Source: an uncultured Clostridia bacterium | GTDB taxonomy: Bacteria > Bacillota > Clostridia > Oscillospirales > Acutalibacteraceae | Assembly: GCA_944385055.1 (NCBI GenBank) | Contig: CALWVT010000001.1 | Coordinates: 1-64,000, forward strand | DNA length: 64,000 bases | Direction: 5' to 3' | Part shown: positions 18,700 to 27,615 of the stretch, in pieces | Layout: the number at the start of each line of letters is the position of its first letter | Position numbering within the stretch: position 1 is the stretch's first letter | The notes under the pieces: generated by a model | Told to the model about the DNA's origin: nothing | The model's database searches: none | What the model saw: the letters and a program-made list of their open reading frames with translations, nothing else | Position numbers and translations under genes: made by a program

Positions 18700-19454
18700 A
18701 ACCGTGGGCCGTCGTTTTGCTGATCCTTGCGGCTGCGGCGGGGGGTGTGCTTTTGGTGTTTGCCGTGCGCCGCGCCTTCGCCTACTTTGTCGACCGGCGC
18801 ATTTCGGGCTATCAAAACGACCTTCTGCAAAAGCAGGCCGCCGAAGTCGAGAATATGTACCGCCAGACGCGCGGCTGGCGCCATGACCTGCAAAACCACA
18901 TCGCGACGATGCAGGCGTATTTAAACGCCGGCGACCTCGACGCGCTTGGCGCGTACTTAAAAAGCCTTGGCCGCGACTTAAAGGACGTCGACCACATCGT
19001 GAAGACCGGCAGCGTGATGGCCGACGCGATTTTAAACAGCAAATTGTCCTTAGCCCGCGCGCAGGGCGTCGAAGTGCACGCGACCGCCTCCATCCCGCCG
19101 TCGTGTGAAATCCCCGACATGGAACTGTGCGTGATGATCGGGAACCTGTTGGACAACGCCGTCGAGGCCTGCGCGCGGCAAAAGGAGGGCGCGCACCGCT
19201 TTCTGCGCGTCTATATCGGAAAACTCAAAAGCCAGCTTTATATCTGCGTTACGAATTCGACGGGGGATCTCCAAAAAGAGGGGAACCGTTTCCTCTCCGC
19301 GAAACCCGGCCGCGACCGCGCCGCGCGGTTCGGTTTCGGGCTGATGCGCATCGACAAGATGGCCGCGCGCTGCTCCGGTTACGTCAACCGCCAGTCGGAG
19401 CCCGGCGTGTTCGCGACGGAGCTGTTTTTGCCGCTTTCGCCGCCGAAAAAATGA
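18696..19454 (+). CDS. GHKL sensor histidine kinase
   Basis: Predicted 252-residue kinase of the AgrC/GHKL type. It has one N-terminal membrane helix (4-24) and no large sensor domain. The phosphoacceptor His63 lies in WRHDLQNHI after a short coiled coil, the N box is MIGNLLDNAVEAC, and the G box is FGFGLMRIDKMA. With a single membrane segment it is unlikely to sense peptides as AgrC does, and the signal is unknown. The start is the GTG at 18696, overlapping the regulator stop. A strong terminator follows. Confidence 0.9.
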   Translation: MKPWAVVLLILAAAAGGVLLVFAVRRAFAYFVDRRISGYQNDLLQKQAAEVENMYRQTRGWRHDLQNHIATMQAYLNAGDLDALGAYLKSLGRDLKDVDHIVKTGSVMADAILNSKLSLARAQGVEVHATASIPPSCEIPDMELCVMIGNLLDNAVEACARQKEGAHRFLRVYIGKLKSQLYICVTNSTGDLQKEGNRFLSAKPGRDRAARFGFGLMRIDKMAARCSGYVNRQSEPGVFATELFLPLSPPKK

Positions 19455-19466
19455 CCGTTTAAGCAG

Positions 19467-19511
19467 AAAAAAGCGCCGTTCGTGCAGCGTTTCGCACGGG
19501 CGGCGCTTTTT
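19467..19511 (+). terminator. Terminator of the hisHF-regulator-kinase operon
   Basis: Long GC-rich hairpin, AAAAGCGCCG...CGTGC pairing with GCACGGGCGGCGCTTTT, followed by T's. It separates the operon from the ABC pair; a TGTGGTATGCT extended -10 follows immediately. Confidence 0.85.
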
Positions 19512-19552
19512 GTGGTATGCTGGACCACAGAAACGAAAGGGGTGTTTCAAAG

Positions 19553-21385
19553 ATGGCAGAAAAACGATCAAAGCCGCGGTATTCGACGGTGCAGAACGTT
19601 TCGTATCTTTTAAAATCTTGGTGGGCGTGGAGCCGCGCACGGCTTCTTTTCAATTTCCTGCTCGTGCCGGCGGAAATCCTGCTTTCGCTTTTGGGCATCG
19701 CGATGGCGCCGGCGATCCTGAATGCGTTGAGCCGGGGTGTGACGCCCATGGAACTCTGCGGCGTGATTTTGGCCTTTACGGCCGGGCTGTGCGCGTGCAC
19801 GGCCTTAAAGCACGCGGTCGAGGGCTCCGAGCGCACGGCCGCGAACACGAACCGCCTGCGCCTTGTCGAAAAGCTGTGCGGGCGGATTATGACGTGCGAT
19901 TACGCCCAGCTCGAGGACGCCGAGGCGCGCGCGCAGCTAAACCGCGCGTTTACGTTCGTGCGCTCGAACCACTCCGGCGGCGAGGAAGTCGTCCACAACG
20001 TCGTGAAGATTACGCTCGACGCGGTGGGCCTTGTCTTTTACGGTGCGATGCTTTGCACGCTGACGCCGTGGCTGCTCGTGCTGCTCGCAGGGCTCGCGGT
20101 CGTGAGCTTTTTGGCCGGCCGGCACGCGGCAAATCTCGAGTACCGCGACCGCAGCGAATGGACCGTGTTAGACGAGAAACTCGACTACCTCTACGAAAAG
20201 CCGTTCGCGTTTGAGGCCGGCAAGGATCTGCGGCTTTACAGCATCGGCGGCTGGTTTGAATCCCTGTTTTCGCAGGTTTTGGGCGCGCGCAGCGGCTGGG
20301 AGAAAAAGACGCAGGCCCGCTGGTACGCGGTCGACGCCTTGCAGGGCGGGTTAAACCTTGTGCGCGACGGCGCGGCGTATGCGCTTTTGCTCGTGCTTGT
20401 CTTAAACGGCACGATCTTAGCGGCGGACTTTGTGTTCTATTTCGGCGTCGTCGGCGGCTTTTCGGCGTGGATGACCGAATTGATTGAAAAGCTGCGCGAC
20501 TTAACGCGCTGCAGCCTCGAGTGCTGCGAGTACCGCGCGTTTTTGGAAGCGCCCGATGACCCGCGTGCAAAGGCCGAAAAGACGGTGCCGGTTTCCCCCG
20601 GGAAGCCCGCTTCCATCGTGTTCGACCACGTGTCGTTTCACTATCCGGGGGCGCAGCAGGACGCGGTCCACGACCTGTCGTTTTCGATCCATCCGGGCGA
20701 AAAGGTCGCGCTCGTGGGCTTAAACGGCGCGGGCAAGACGACGTGCGTGAAACTCTTGTGCGGCCTTTATACGCCGACGGCGGGGAAGATTTTCCTAAAT
20801 GGCGTCGACCTCGCCGCGTGTAACCGCGACGCCGTGTTCGACGCGGTCACGGCCGTGTTCCAGGACGTCCATTTCCTGCCGGTCTCGATTGCCCTGAATG
20901 TCGCGGCCGGGCAGACGGTCGACCGCGCGCGCGTGCAGCGCTGCTTAGAACTTTCCGGGCTTTGGGAGCGCGTCTCGCGCCTGCCCGACGGCATGGACAC
21001 GCTCCTGGAAAAGACCGTCAACGAGAACGCGGCCGCGTTCTCCGGCGGCGAGCAGCAGAAGCTCGTCCTGGCCCGCGCGCTTTATAAGGATGCGCCGCTG
21101 ATTTTGCTCGACGAACCGACCGCGGCCTTGGACCCAATCGCGGAAAACGAGATGTACCAGAAATACGGCGCCTTGACCGAGGGGCGCACATCGGTTTTTA
21201 TCTCGCACCGGCTTTCGAGCACGCGCTTCTGCGACCGCATCCTGTTTTTAAAGGGCGGGAAAATCACCGAGGAGGGCACGCACGACGCGCTGCTGCAACA
21301 AGGCGGCGACTACGCGTACATGTTCAAAGTGCAGAGCCATTACTATGAAAATGCGAACGAACGGGAGGCGGCGGACCTTGGCTGA
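19553..21385 (+). CDS. ABC exporter half-transporter, first of a pair
   Basis: Predicted 610-residue fused permease-ATPase. The first 330 residues hold about six membrane helices. The ATPase domain has Walker A GLNGAGKTT near residue 389, signature FSGGEQQ, Walker B LILLDEPTAALD and the His switch SHRLSS. All catalytic residues look intact. The ATG at 19553 follows GAAAGGGG. Its stop overlaps the next gene by 8 nt, so the two probably form a heterodimer. Exporters of this type move peptides, lipids or drugs; no precursor peptide or processing protease lies nearby. Confidence 0.9.
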   Translation: MAEKRSKPRYSTVQNVSYLLKSWWAWSRARLLFNFLLVPAEILLSLLGIAMAPAILNALSRGVTPMELCGVILAFTAGLCACTALKHAVEGSERTAANTNRLRLVEKLCGRIMTCDYAQLEDAEARAQLNRAFTFVRSNHSGGEEVVHNVVKITLDAVGLVFYGAMLCTLTPWLLVLLAGLAVVSFLAGRHAANLEYRDRSEWTVLDEKLDYLYEKPFAFEAGKDLRLYSIGGWFESLFSQVLGARSGWEKKTQARWYAVDALQGGLNLVRDGAAYALLLVLVLNGTILAADFVFYFGVVGGFSAWMTELIEKLRDLTRCSLECCEYRAFLEAPDDPRAKAEKTVPVSPGKPASIVFDHVSFHYPGAQQDAVHDLSFSIHPGEKVALVGLNGAGKTTCVKLLCGLYTPTAGKIFLNGVDLAACNRDAVFDAVTAVFQDVHFLPVSIALNVAAGQTVDRARVQRCLELSGLWERVSRLPDGMDTLLEKTVNENAAAFSGGEQQKLVLARALYKDAPLILLDEPTAALDPIAENEMYQKYGALTEGRTSVFISHRLSSTRFCDRILFLKGGKITEEGTHDALLQQGGDYAYMFKVQSHYYENANEREAADLG

Positions 21386-23300
21386 AAAGACAAATGTACA
21401 AACGGGAACGAAGCAGAAAAAGCGCAGCTTACAGCACGACCTGCACGCCCTTTGGCGCGCCGTGAAATTGACGCAGAAATTGGAACCGAAGATGCTGCCG
21501 CTTCTGGCATGTTCCGCCTTGTGCGAGGCCGCGAACCCCTTTGTCGGCCTGTACTTTTCCGCGCGCATCGTCGACGGGCTCCTTTCCGGCGCGGCGGCGG
21601 AGACGATTGTCCCGCTCATCCTCTGGACGCTGGGGCTGACGCTTTTCTTCCATCTTTTGGGCAAGGGCCTTTCCCGCGCGCGGGAGGTCGTGGAGGAGCG
21701 GCTGTATTCCCGCGAGCTGCACCTCGTCGACGCCGTGTTTTTAAAGACCGACTATGAGAATCTCGAGAACCCGCGCATCCAAAACCTCGCGCGCGACTAC
21801 CGCGAGGGCGTCAATATGCGCGGCGCAAACCTCGCCTACGCGCTCGGCGACGATTCCTTGCGGCCGCTTTTGCAGGGCGCGTTTACGATCGTCTTTGCGG
21901 CCGTGTTCGCGCTGCCGTTGTTCTTTGCCGGCGGGGACGCCGCGGCGCACCCGTTTTTGGCGGGCCCCGGCCCGGCCATTCTCATGGCCCTCGCGATTCT
22001 TTGCAGCGTGTTCCTCTCTTTATTCATCAGCCGCCGCGGTATGCAGAAGAGCTGGGCGCTGGCTCGCGGCATGCTGCGTGTCAACCGCAATTTCCAATAT
22101 GTCGTCGGCCGTCTGATCACCCAGTACCAGAGCGGCAAGGAGCTGCGCCTTTACCGGGAGCAGGGCCTTTTCGGGCGGTTCATTTCACGTGCTTTAAACA
22201 CCTGCACGGACCTGCTGAAAAAGGAGACGGGCTGTGAGGCGCGCTATGAGGGCCTCGCGGCGGGCATCTCGGCGCTGTTGTCGGGGCTTTCCTACCTGTT
22301 CGTCGCGCTCAAGGCGCTCACGGGCGCGTTCGGCGCCGGCATGGTCATCCAGTACGCGGGTGCCATTACGCGCTTTACGACGGGGTTAACCGATTTTGCC
22401 GGGGCGTTTTCGAACGCGCTCGAGCAGGTGCCGTACCTCGAAGACCTCTACGCAATCCTCGACTTAAAGCCCGTGCTCTACAGCGGCACGCTGCCCGTCG
22501 AAAAGCGCGACGACAACGACTACGTGATCGAATTCCACCACGTCAGCTTCCGCTACCCCGGCGCGTCCGAGTGGGCGCTGCGCGACCTTTCCATGCAGCT
22601 GAAGGTCGGAAAGCACTTAGCCGTCGTCGGCCGCAACGGTTCGGGCAAGACGACGTTTATTAAACTGCTCTGCCGCCTGTACGACCCGACCGAAGGGGAG
22701 ATTACGTTAAACGGCATCGATATCCGCAAATACCGCTACGAGGAATACCTCGCGATTTTCTCGGTCGTGTTCCAGGATTTTGCGCTGTTCAGCTTCCCGC
22801 TCGGCCAGAATGTGGCCGCGAGCACAGCGGTCGACGAGCCCCGCGCGAAAAAATGCCTCGACGAGGCCGGCTTCTCGGACCGCCTGCGCACGCTGCCGCG
22901 CGGCCTCGCGACGCCGCTTTATAAGAATTTTGACCCCGACGGCGTCGAGGTTTCCGGCGGCGAGGCGCAGAAGATCGCGATTGCCCGCGCGCTGTATAAG
23001 GATGCGCCGTTTGTCGTGCTCGACGAGCCAACGGCCGCCTTAGACCCGCTTTCGGAGGCCGAAATCTACGAGCGCTTCGGCGAGATGGTCGGCGACCGCA
23101 CGGCCGTGTACATTTCCCACCGCCTCTCGTCGTGCCGCTTCTGCGACGATATCGCCGTGTTCGACCGCGGGCAGATTGTCCAGCGCGGCAGCCATGAGAC
23201 GCTGTTGTCCCAGAAGGGCAGCCTCTACGAGAAGCTCTGGAACGCGCAGGCGCAGTATTACGCGACCCACTCGAAAGAAGACGAAATCTATTTGCAGTAA
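21378..23300 (+). CDS. ABC exporter half-transporter, second of a pair
   Basis: Predicted 640-residue fused permease-ATPase, partner of the preceding gene. The basic N-terminal tail (1-25) precedes about six helices. ATPase motifs are Walker A GRNGSGKTT near 418, signature VSGGEAQ, Walker B VVLDEPTAALD and SHRLSS. The start is a TTG at 21378, chosen because GGGAGG lies 9 nt upstream within the end of the first gene. Both ATPase sites look canonical, unlike many heterodimers with one degenerate site. Confidence 0.9.
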   Translation: MAEKTNVQTGTKQKKRSLQHDLHALWRAVKLTQKLEPKMLPLLACSALCEAANPFVGLYFSARIVDGLLSGAAAETIVPLILWTLGLTLFFHLLGKGLSRAREVVEERLYSRELHLVDAVFLKTDYENLENPRIQNLARDYREGVNMRGANLAYALGDDSLRPLLQGAFTIVFAAVFALPLFFAGGDAAAHPFLAGPGPAILMALAILCSVFLSLFISRRGMQKSWALARGMLRVNRNFQYVVGRLITQYQSGKELRLYREQGLFGRFISRALNTCTDLLKKETGCEARYEGLAAGISALLSGLSYLFVALKALTGAFGAGMVIQYAGAITRFTTGLTDFAGAFSNALEQVPYLEDLYAILDLKPVLYSGTLPVEKRDDNDYVIEFHHVSFRYPGASEWALRDLSMQLKVGKHLAVVGRNGSGKTTFIKLLCRLYDPTEGEITLNGIDIRKYRYEEYLAIFSVVFQDFALFSFPLGQNVAASTAVDEPRAKKCLDEAGFSDRLRTLPRGLATPLYKNFDPDGVEVSGGEAQKIAIARALYKDAPFVVLDEPTAALDPLSEAEIYERFGEMVGDRTAVYISHRLSSCRFCDDIAVFDRGQIVQRGSHETLLSQKGSLYEKLWNAQAQYYATHSKEDEIYLQ

Positions 23301-23315
23301 AGCGCGGCCAAAGGT

Positions 23316-23344
23316 TTGCTTTTTCGATGCCCTTCCCGTAAAAT
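23316..23344 (+). promoter_or_regulatory. Promoter of the GNAT gene
   Basis: TTGCTT, a 17-bp spacer and TAAAAT, 46 bp upstream of the ATG at 23390. Confidence 0.6.
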
Positions 23345-23389
23345 TGTAGAGAAACCATGAAACGCTTTGCCCAGGGGGAGGAATACCAA

Positions 23390-23896
23390 ATGGCCGAACA
23401 AGGAACGCTGCAATTGTATCACGGCGAAAAGCAGACCGCCATAAAGCTCATCAAAGGCTTTTGGAAAGCCCACAACAACGAGGACCAGACGGATGCCGAA
23501 GCGCTGAAAGATTTAGAAGCGTGGACCGCGGAAGGCCACCGCTTTTATTTCATTCGCCTCGCGCAGGAATTTGTGGGGTTTCTGCATCTCGGAAACCGCG
23601 GGGGAAAACCGGACTGGATTGAAGATGTATTTGTGCTGCCAGCCTATCAAAACCGAGGCATCGGCACCTCTGCGATTCGCGAAGCCATCCAAGAAATTCG
23701 TTCCTACTCCGAATCCGTTTATATCGAGGCAGCCGCCAGAAACCAGGGGGCAATCCGGCTGTATCGAAAGCTTGGCTTTGATTGCCTGAATACCGTGACG
23801 CTGCGCCATGATTTTCAAGCGCCCAACTTTGAAGTGCTGCGGACGGAAACCATCTATGACCGGGAGTTTGAGATTCGAAGGAAAAAGCAATCGTAG
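23390..23896 (+). CDS. GNAT family N-acetyltransferase
   Basis: Predicted 168-residue acetyltransferase. The acetyl-CoA motif VLPAYQNRGIGTSAI is at about 76-90, followed by EAAARNQGAIRLYRKLGF. A beta-strand reading FVGFLHLG precedes it. The substrate is unknown. The ATG at 23390 lies 8 nt after GGGGGAGG; an in-frame ATG at 23357 has no site. It is a single-gene unit with its own promoter and terminator. Confidence 0.88.
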   Translation: MAEQGTLQLYHGEKQTAIKLIKGFWKAHNNEDQTDAEALKDLEAWTAEGHRFYFIRLAQEFVGFLHLGNRGGKPDWIEDVFVLPAYQNRGIGTSAIREAIQEIRSYSESVYIEAAARNQGAIRLYRKLGFDCLNTVTLRHDFQAPNFEVLRTETIYDREFEIRRKKQS

Positions 23897-23924
23897 TCCA
23901 ATTTACGCGGCTTTGCCGCAAAAG

Positions 23925-23953
23925 AAAAGCGCGCCGTCAAGCGCGCTTTTTTA
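23925..23953. terminator. Bidirectional terminator after the GNAT gene
   Basis: AAAAGCGCGC and GCGCGCTTTT arms with a 6-nt loop and flanking A and T runs. It serves the GNAT gene and the leftward membrane-protein gene. Confidence 0.85.
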
Positions 23954-23962
23954 TGGGGATTC

Positions 23963-24382
23963 TTAGGTGGTTTCTTTCTCTCTTTTCGAGGCGAAATAGA
24001 GCCATAAAAATTCGGCAATCAAAGAGGCCGTAATCAAGGCGCCGACCGCGGAGAAATACTCGATTCCAAACAGCAGCGGGCACAGCGATAAAACAATGCC
24101 GATGCAAAGGAGAATTTTTGCGGGCAGCAGAAGCCGCCGCTTTCCCGTAACACAGAAAACGAGTGTCAGTACCAAAACCGCACACGTGAGGATGCCGGTG
24201 AGGAAGGGGGCAAAATTCCCGTATCCAAACGGCAGCAGGTCAAAATAGGAATACAGCGACCGCATGTACGCGATGGTTCCGTCATCGGCCTGATAGCCGA
24301 AATTGCATACCGCGCCATACGGCAGAATTTCCAACACCAGCGCGGCCGCAATCGGAATCAAAACCAAAACATTCTTTCTCAT
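23963..24382 (-). CDS. Small membrane protein of unknown function
   Basis: Predicted 139 residues with four hydrophobic segments: NVLVLIPIAAALVLEIL, a central stretch around FLTGILTCAVLVLTLVFCV, another around ILLCIGIVLSLCPLLFG, and ALITASLIAEFLWLYFA. The C terminus is charged (SKREKETT). I do not recognise a family. The ATG at 24382 follows GGAAGGAG. It has its own promoter (24437-24465) and shares a terminator with the GNAT gene. Confidence 0.7.
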   Translation of the reverse strand: MRKNVLVLIPIAAALVLEILPYGAVCNFGYQADDGTIAYMRSLYSYFDLLPFGYGNFAPFLTGILTCAVLVLTLVFCVTGKRRLLLPAKILLCIGIVLSLCPLLFGIEYFSAVGALITASLIAEFLWLYFASKREKETT

Positions 24383-24436
24383 AGGGCACAGCTCCTTCCC
24401 ACACGGCGCACGCAAACGCCCAGTCTCTCTTTTTCC

Positions 24437-24465
24437 ATACTAACAGACACGCAGCACAAGCGCAA
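24437..24465 (-). promoter_or_regulatory. Promoter of the small membrane protein gene
   Basis: On the minus strand TTGCGC, a 17-bp spacer and TAGTAT, 54 bp upstream of the start. Confidence 0.55.
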
Positions 24466-24529
24466 GCACCAATTTTCGCGTTTCCACAACTTTAACGCCG
24501 ACATTCTATCCGCAAACCCCAAAGTCTAA

Positions 24530-24790
24530 CCATTGCGGCGAAAGCCATCGCAATTCCGGCGCGGAAGCTCGGTGCTCCGAAGGAGCGGAGAGTTCCGCCG
24601 TCCCCTCGCGCGGTTGTGCCGAAGGCACTCTAGCGCGCCAAAGAAAACTTTAAAATTGTGGGTCAAGGGGGAATCCCAAAGGGGGCGCAGCCCTCTTTGG
24701 CCAGTCTTTGCCTACTTTCTGCTGGCCAGAAAGTAGGGGCCCCGCGCGGCCTGCGAAGTGCCCCGCAGGGGTAAGCGCGTCGAAGGGAAA
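24530..24790. repeat. Noncoding hairpin-rich element, possible dispersed repeat
   Basis: No gene is supported in the 24.4-24.9 kb gap. It contains a series of short inverted repeats: GCTCCGAAGGAGC, GTGCCGAAGGCAC, CAAAGGG...CCCTCTTTG, and an 11-bp perfect palindromic arm pair CCTACTTTCTG/CAGAAAGTAGG at 24711-24737. The density of hairpins and lack of coding signal suggest a mobile or repeated noncoding element. Its copy number cannot be judged from one window. Confidence 0.45.
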
Positions 24791-24887
24791 AACTATCATT
24801 TTAAAAGAGTTGCAGGAGAACAGAAAAGTCCGGGCAAGCAAACCCCGACAGGCTCCAGCGCAGCAAAATCTATATTCCCGCTGAAGA

Positions 24888-24939
24888 AAAAACGGCAGGG
24901 AGGGCCAGGTGCAAAAAACACCGGCCCTCCCCGCCGTTT
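24888..24939 (-). terminator. Terminator of the leftward ABC exporter
   Basis: On the minus strand AAACGGCGGGGAGGGCCGGTG pairs with a near-perfect partner and is followed by six T's. The stem begins at the stop codon. Confidence 0.88.
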
Positions 24940-26680
24940 ATTCTTCCAGCCCCGCAAACTGCATGCGGTAGTACTTTGCGTACAGGCCGCCTTTTTCTAA
25001 GAGCGTCTTGTGGTCCCCGCGCTCGCGGATGCCCTCGTGGTCGAGTACGAGGATTTCGTCCGCGTTGCGGATCGTCGAAAGGCGGTGCGCAATCGTGATC
25101 GTCGTGCGCCCGTGCGCGAGCGCGTCGAGGCTCTGCTGGATGTAGCGCTCGCTTTCGTTGTCGAGCGCACTCGTCGCCTCGTCTAAAATCAGCACCGGCG
25201 GGTCCTTTAAGAACACGCGCGCAATCGCAATGCGCTGCTTCTGCCCGCCCGAAAGCCGCGCGCCGCGCTCGCCGACGAACGTGTCGTAGCCGTCGGGGAG
25301 GCTCTCGACAAACGCGTCGATGTTCGCGCGCTTTGCCGCTTCGATGATCTCTTCATCGCTCGCGCCCGGCTTGCCGTAGGCGATATTCTCGCGGATTGTG
25401 CCCTCAAACAGGTACACGTCCTGCTGCACGATGCCGATTGCGCGGCGCAGGCTCTCGAGCGTCAAGGTGCGCACGTCCTTGCCGTCGACGCAGACGCTCC
25501 CCGCGTCCACGTCGTAAAAGCGCGGCAGAAGTGAGCACAGCGTCGTCTTGCCGCCGCCCGACGGGCCCACCAGCGCGATCGATTTCCCGGCCGGGATGTG
25601 GATGTCCACATCCGAGAGCACCGTCTCCTCGTCGTCCGCATAGCGGAATGTCACGTGGTTATAGTCAATGTCCCCGCGCACGGCTTCGAGCGGCTTCGCG
25701 TCGGGCGCGTTCTGGATGTCGGGGTGCGTCTCGAGAATCTCTTCGAAGCGTTTAAAGCCCGCCGCGCCCTTCTGGAGCTGTTCGGTAAATTCGATGAGCA
25801 CCTCGATGGGGCTGATAAAGATGTTGATATATAACGCGTACAGCGCGAGGTCCGTCGTCTGCAAGCTCCCCTGCGCGATGAAATAGCCGCCGGCCACGAG
25901 CACCGCCGCGAACATCAGGCCCTCGAAAAAGTTGTTCCCCGCGTGGAACGTGCCCATGCGGCGGTAGTTGTTCGTCTTCGAAATCAAAAACTGGTCGTTC
26001 GACTTCGCGAATTTTTTGCGCTCGATGCCCTCGTTTGCAAACGATTTCACGACGCGGATGCCGGCGAGGCTGTCCTGCAAACTCGCGTTGACGTCCGCAA
26101 TCTTTAAGCGGTTATCCATGAACACTTCCTGCATCTTCTGGTTCTGGCGGATGCTGAACACGAGCATCACGAGCACAATCGCGAGCAGGATCAGCGTCAG
26201 CGGCACATTGACCATCCACAACAGCACGAACGACCCGATGATCTTCACCGCGGAAATAAACAGGTTCTCCGGCCCGTGGTGCGCGAGCTCCGAGATGTCA
26301 AACAGGTCGGACACAAGCCGGCTCATCATCGTGCCGGTGTTGTGCGTGTCGTAATACGAAAACGACAGCCGCTCGTATTGGTCGAACAGCTCCTGGCGCA
26401 TGCGGCTCTCAATCTTCGCGCCCATAATGTGCCCCTGCGCCGTGATGTAGTAGCGGCACACCGTGCGGATTGCGTACATGCCGAGAAGCCCGAGCGCCAT
26501 CGGCAGCAGGCTCTGCAGGATTACCGGCGCGGCCTGCGTGAACAAAGAGTCGTTTAAGATGTTTAAAATCTGCGGGAACGCGAGGTCCACCGCGCTGACG
26601 ACGAATGCGCACAACAGGTCGAGCAGGAACACGCCCATGTGCGGCTTGTAGTAGTGGATAAATTTTCGGATCAGCTTCAA
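24938..26680 (-). CDS. ABC exporter, MsbA/BmrA-like
   Basis: Predicted 580-residue half-transporter with six membrane helices (1-320) and an ATPase domain. Motifs are Walker A GPSGGGKTT near 373, signature LSGGQKQR, Walker B LILDEATSALD and the His switch AHRLSTI. Length and motifs are typical of homodimeric lipid or multidrug exporters. The start is a TTG at 26680, since GAGGGG lies upstream at about 9 nt; an ATG nearby is in another frame. It is a single-gene unit with a probable promoter near 26735-26760 (TGTGGTAAACT on the minus strand). Confidence 0.9.
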   Translation of the reverse strand: MKLIRKFIHYYKPHMGVFLLDLLCAFVVSAVDLAFPQILNILNDSLFTQAAPVILQSLLPMALGLLGMYAIRTVCRYYITAQGHIMGAKIESRMRQELFDQYERLSFSYYDTHNTGTMMSRLVSDLFDISELAHHGPENLFISAVKIIGSFVLLWMVNVPLTLILLAIVLVMLVFSIRQNQKMQEVFMDNRLKIADVNASLQDSLAGIRVVKSFANEGIERKKFAKSNDQFLISKTNNYRRMGTFHAGNNFFEGLMFAAVLVAGGYFIAQGSLQTTDLALYALYINIFISPIEVLIEFTEQLQKGAAGFKRFEEILETHPDIQNAPDAKPLEAVRGDIDYNHVTFRYADDEETVLSDVDIHIPAGKSIALVGPSGGGKTTLCSLLPRFYDVDAGSVCVDGKDVRTLTLESLRRAIGIVQQDVYLFEGTIRENIAYGKPGASDEEIIEAAKRANIDAFVESLPDGYDTFVGERGARLSGGQKQRIAIARVFLKDPPVLILDEATSALDNESERYIQQSLDALAHGRTTITIAHRLSTIRNADEILVLDHEGIRERGDHKTLLEKGGLYAKYYRMQFAGLEE

Positions 26681-26892
26681 GTCCCATTTCCCCTCTTTTT
26701 TATGGATATTCTGAAACGCCGTGTCACGCAGATTAGTTTACCACAAAGCGCTTCGCTTGAAAAGAATGGCGAAAAAGATTTTGAAAACGCGGCCGGCCGC
26801 GCTTCCCGGCATTCCTAGAAAAACCCGCCGGAATGTGGTATCATAAAAATAAAGAAAGATTTTGTAAACCACTCGACGAAAGGAGCACCTTC

Positions 26893-27549
26893 ATGGAACT
26901 TCAAACGATTCTTTCCGCGGTCGACCACACGCTTTTGGACCCGGCCGCCACGTGGCAGGAGATCCGCGCGCTGTGCGACGACGCGATGCACTACCACACC
27001 GCGAGTGTCTGCATCCCCGCGCGCTATGTAAAGCCCGCCAAAGCGTACGTCGGCGAAAAGATGCGCATCTGCACGGTCATCGGCTTCCCGAACGGCTACT
27101 CGACCACGGCCGCAAAGATCTTTGAGACGCAGGACGCGCTGTCAAACGGCGCCGACGAGATCGATATGGTCATCCCGATCGGGGAAGTCAAGGACGGCCT
27201 TTACGGCGACGTCCGCCGCGAGATCGAGGCCGTCAAAGCCGCGTGCGGCAGCCATCTTTTGAAAGTCATCGTCGAGACGTGCCTTCTGACGGCGGAAGAA
27301 AAAATCCGCATGTGCGAGGTCGTCGCGCAAGCCCGCGCGGACTTTATTAAGACCTCCACGGGCTTTTCGACGGGCGGCGCCACGTTCGAGGACGTCAAGC
27401 TCTTCAAAGAACACGTCGGCCCTGCCGTTCGGATCAAGGCCGCCGGCGGCATCCATTCGCTCGAGGACGCCGAGAAATTTCTGGCGCTCGGCGCTTCCCG
27501 CCTGGGCACGAGCCGCATCGTAAACCTTGTCAAAGCGCTCGGGAAATAA
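26893..27549 (+). CDS. deoC: Deoxyribose-phosphate aldolase
   Basis: Predicted 218-residue class I aldolase that splits 2-deoxyribose 5-phosphate into glyceraldehyde 3-phosphate and acetaldehyde. The Schiff-base Lys153 lies in [11 protein letters not shown], and the proton-relay Lys in RIKAAGGI follows. Length is normal. The ATG at 26893 follows AAAGGAG, and an extended -10 TGTGGTATCAT lies at 26834-26844. It is followed 66 nt later by the nucleoside phosphorylase gene, forming a deoxynucleoside salvage unit. Confidence 0.95.
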   Translation: MELQTILSAVDHTLLDPAATWQEIRALCDDAMHYHTASVCIPARYVKPAKAYVGEKMRICTVIGFPNGYSTTAAKIFETQDALSNGADEIDMVIPIGEVKDGLYGDVRREIEAVKAACGSHLLKVIVETCLLTAEEKIRMCEVVAQARADFIKTSTGFSTGGATFEDVKLFKEHVGPAVRIKAAGGIHSLEDAEKFLALGASRLGTSRIVNLVKALGK

Positions 27550-27615
27550 TGGATCCGGCCGAAGTTTCAAAGGACGTTTCGTTTCAGTTTGTTTCGGAAG
27601 GAAAGGAGGCATCTG

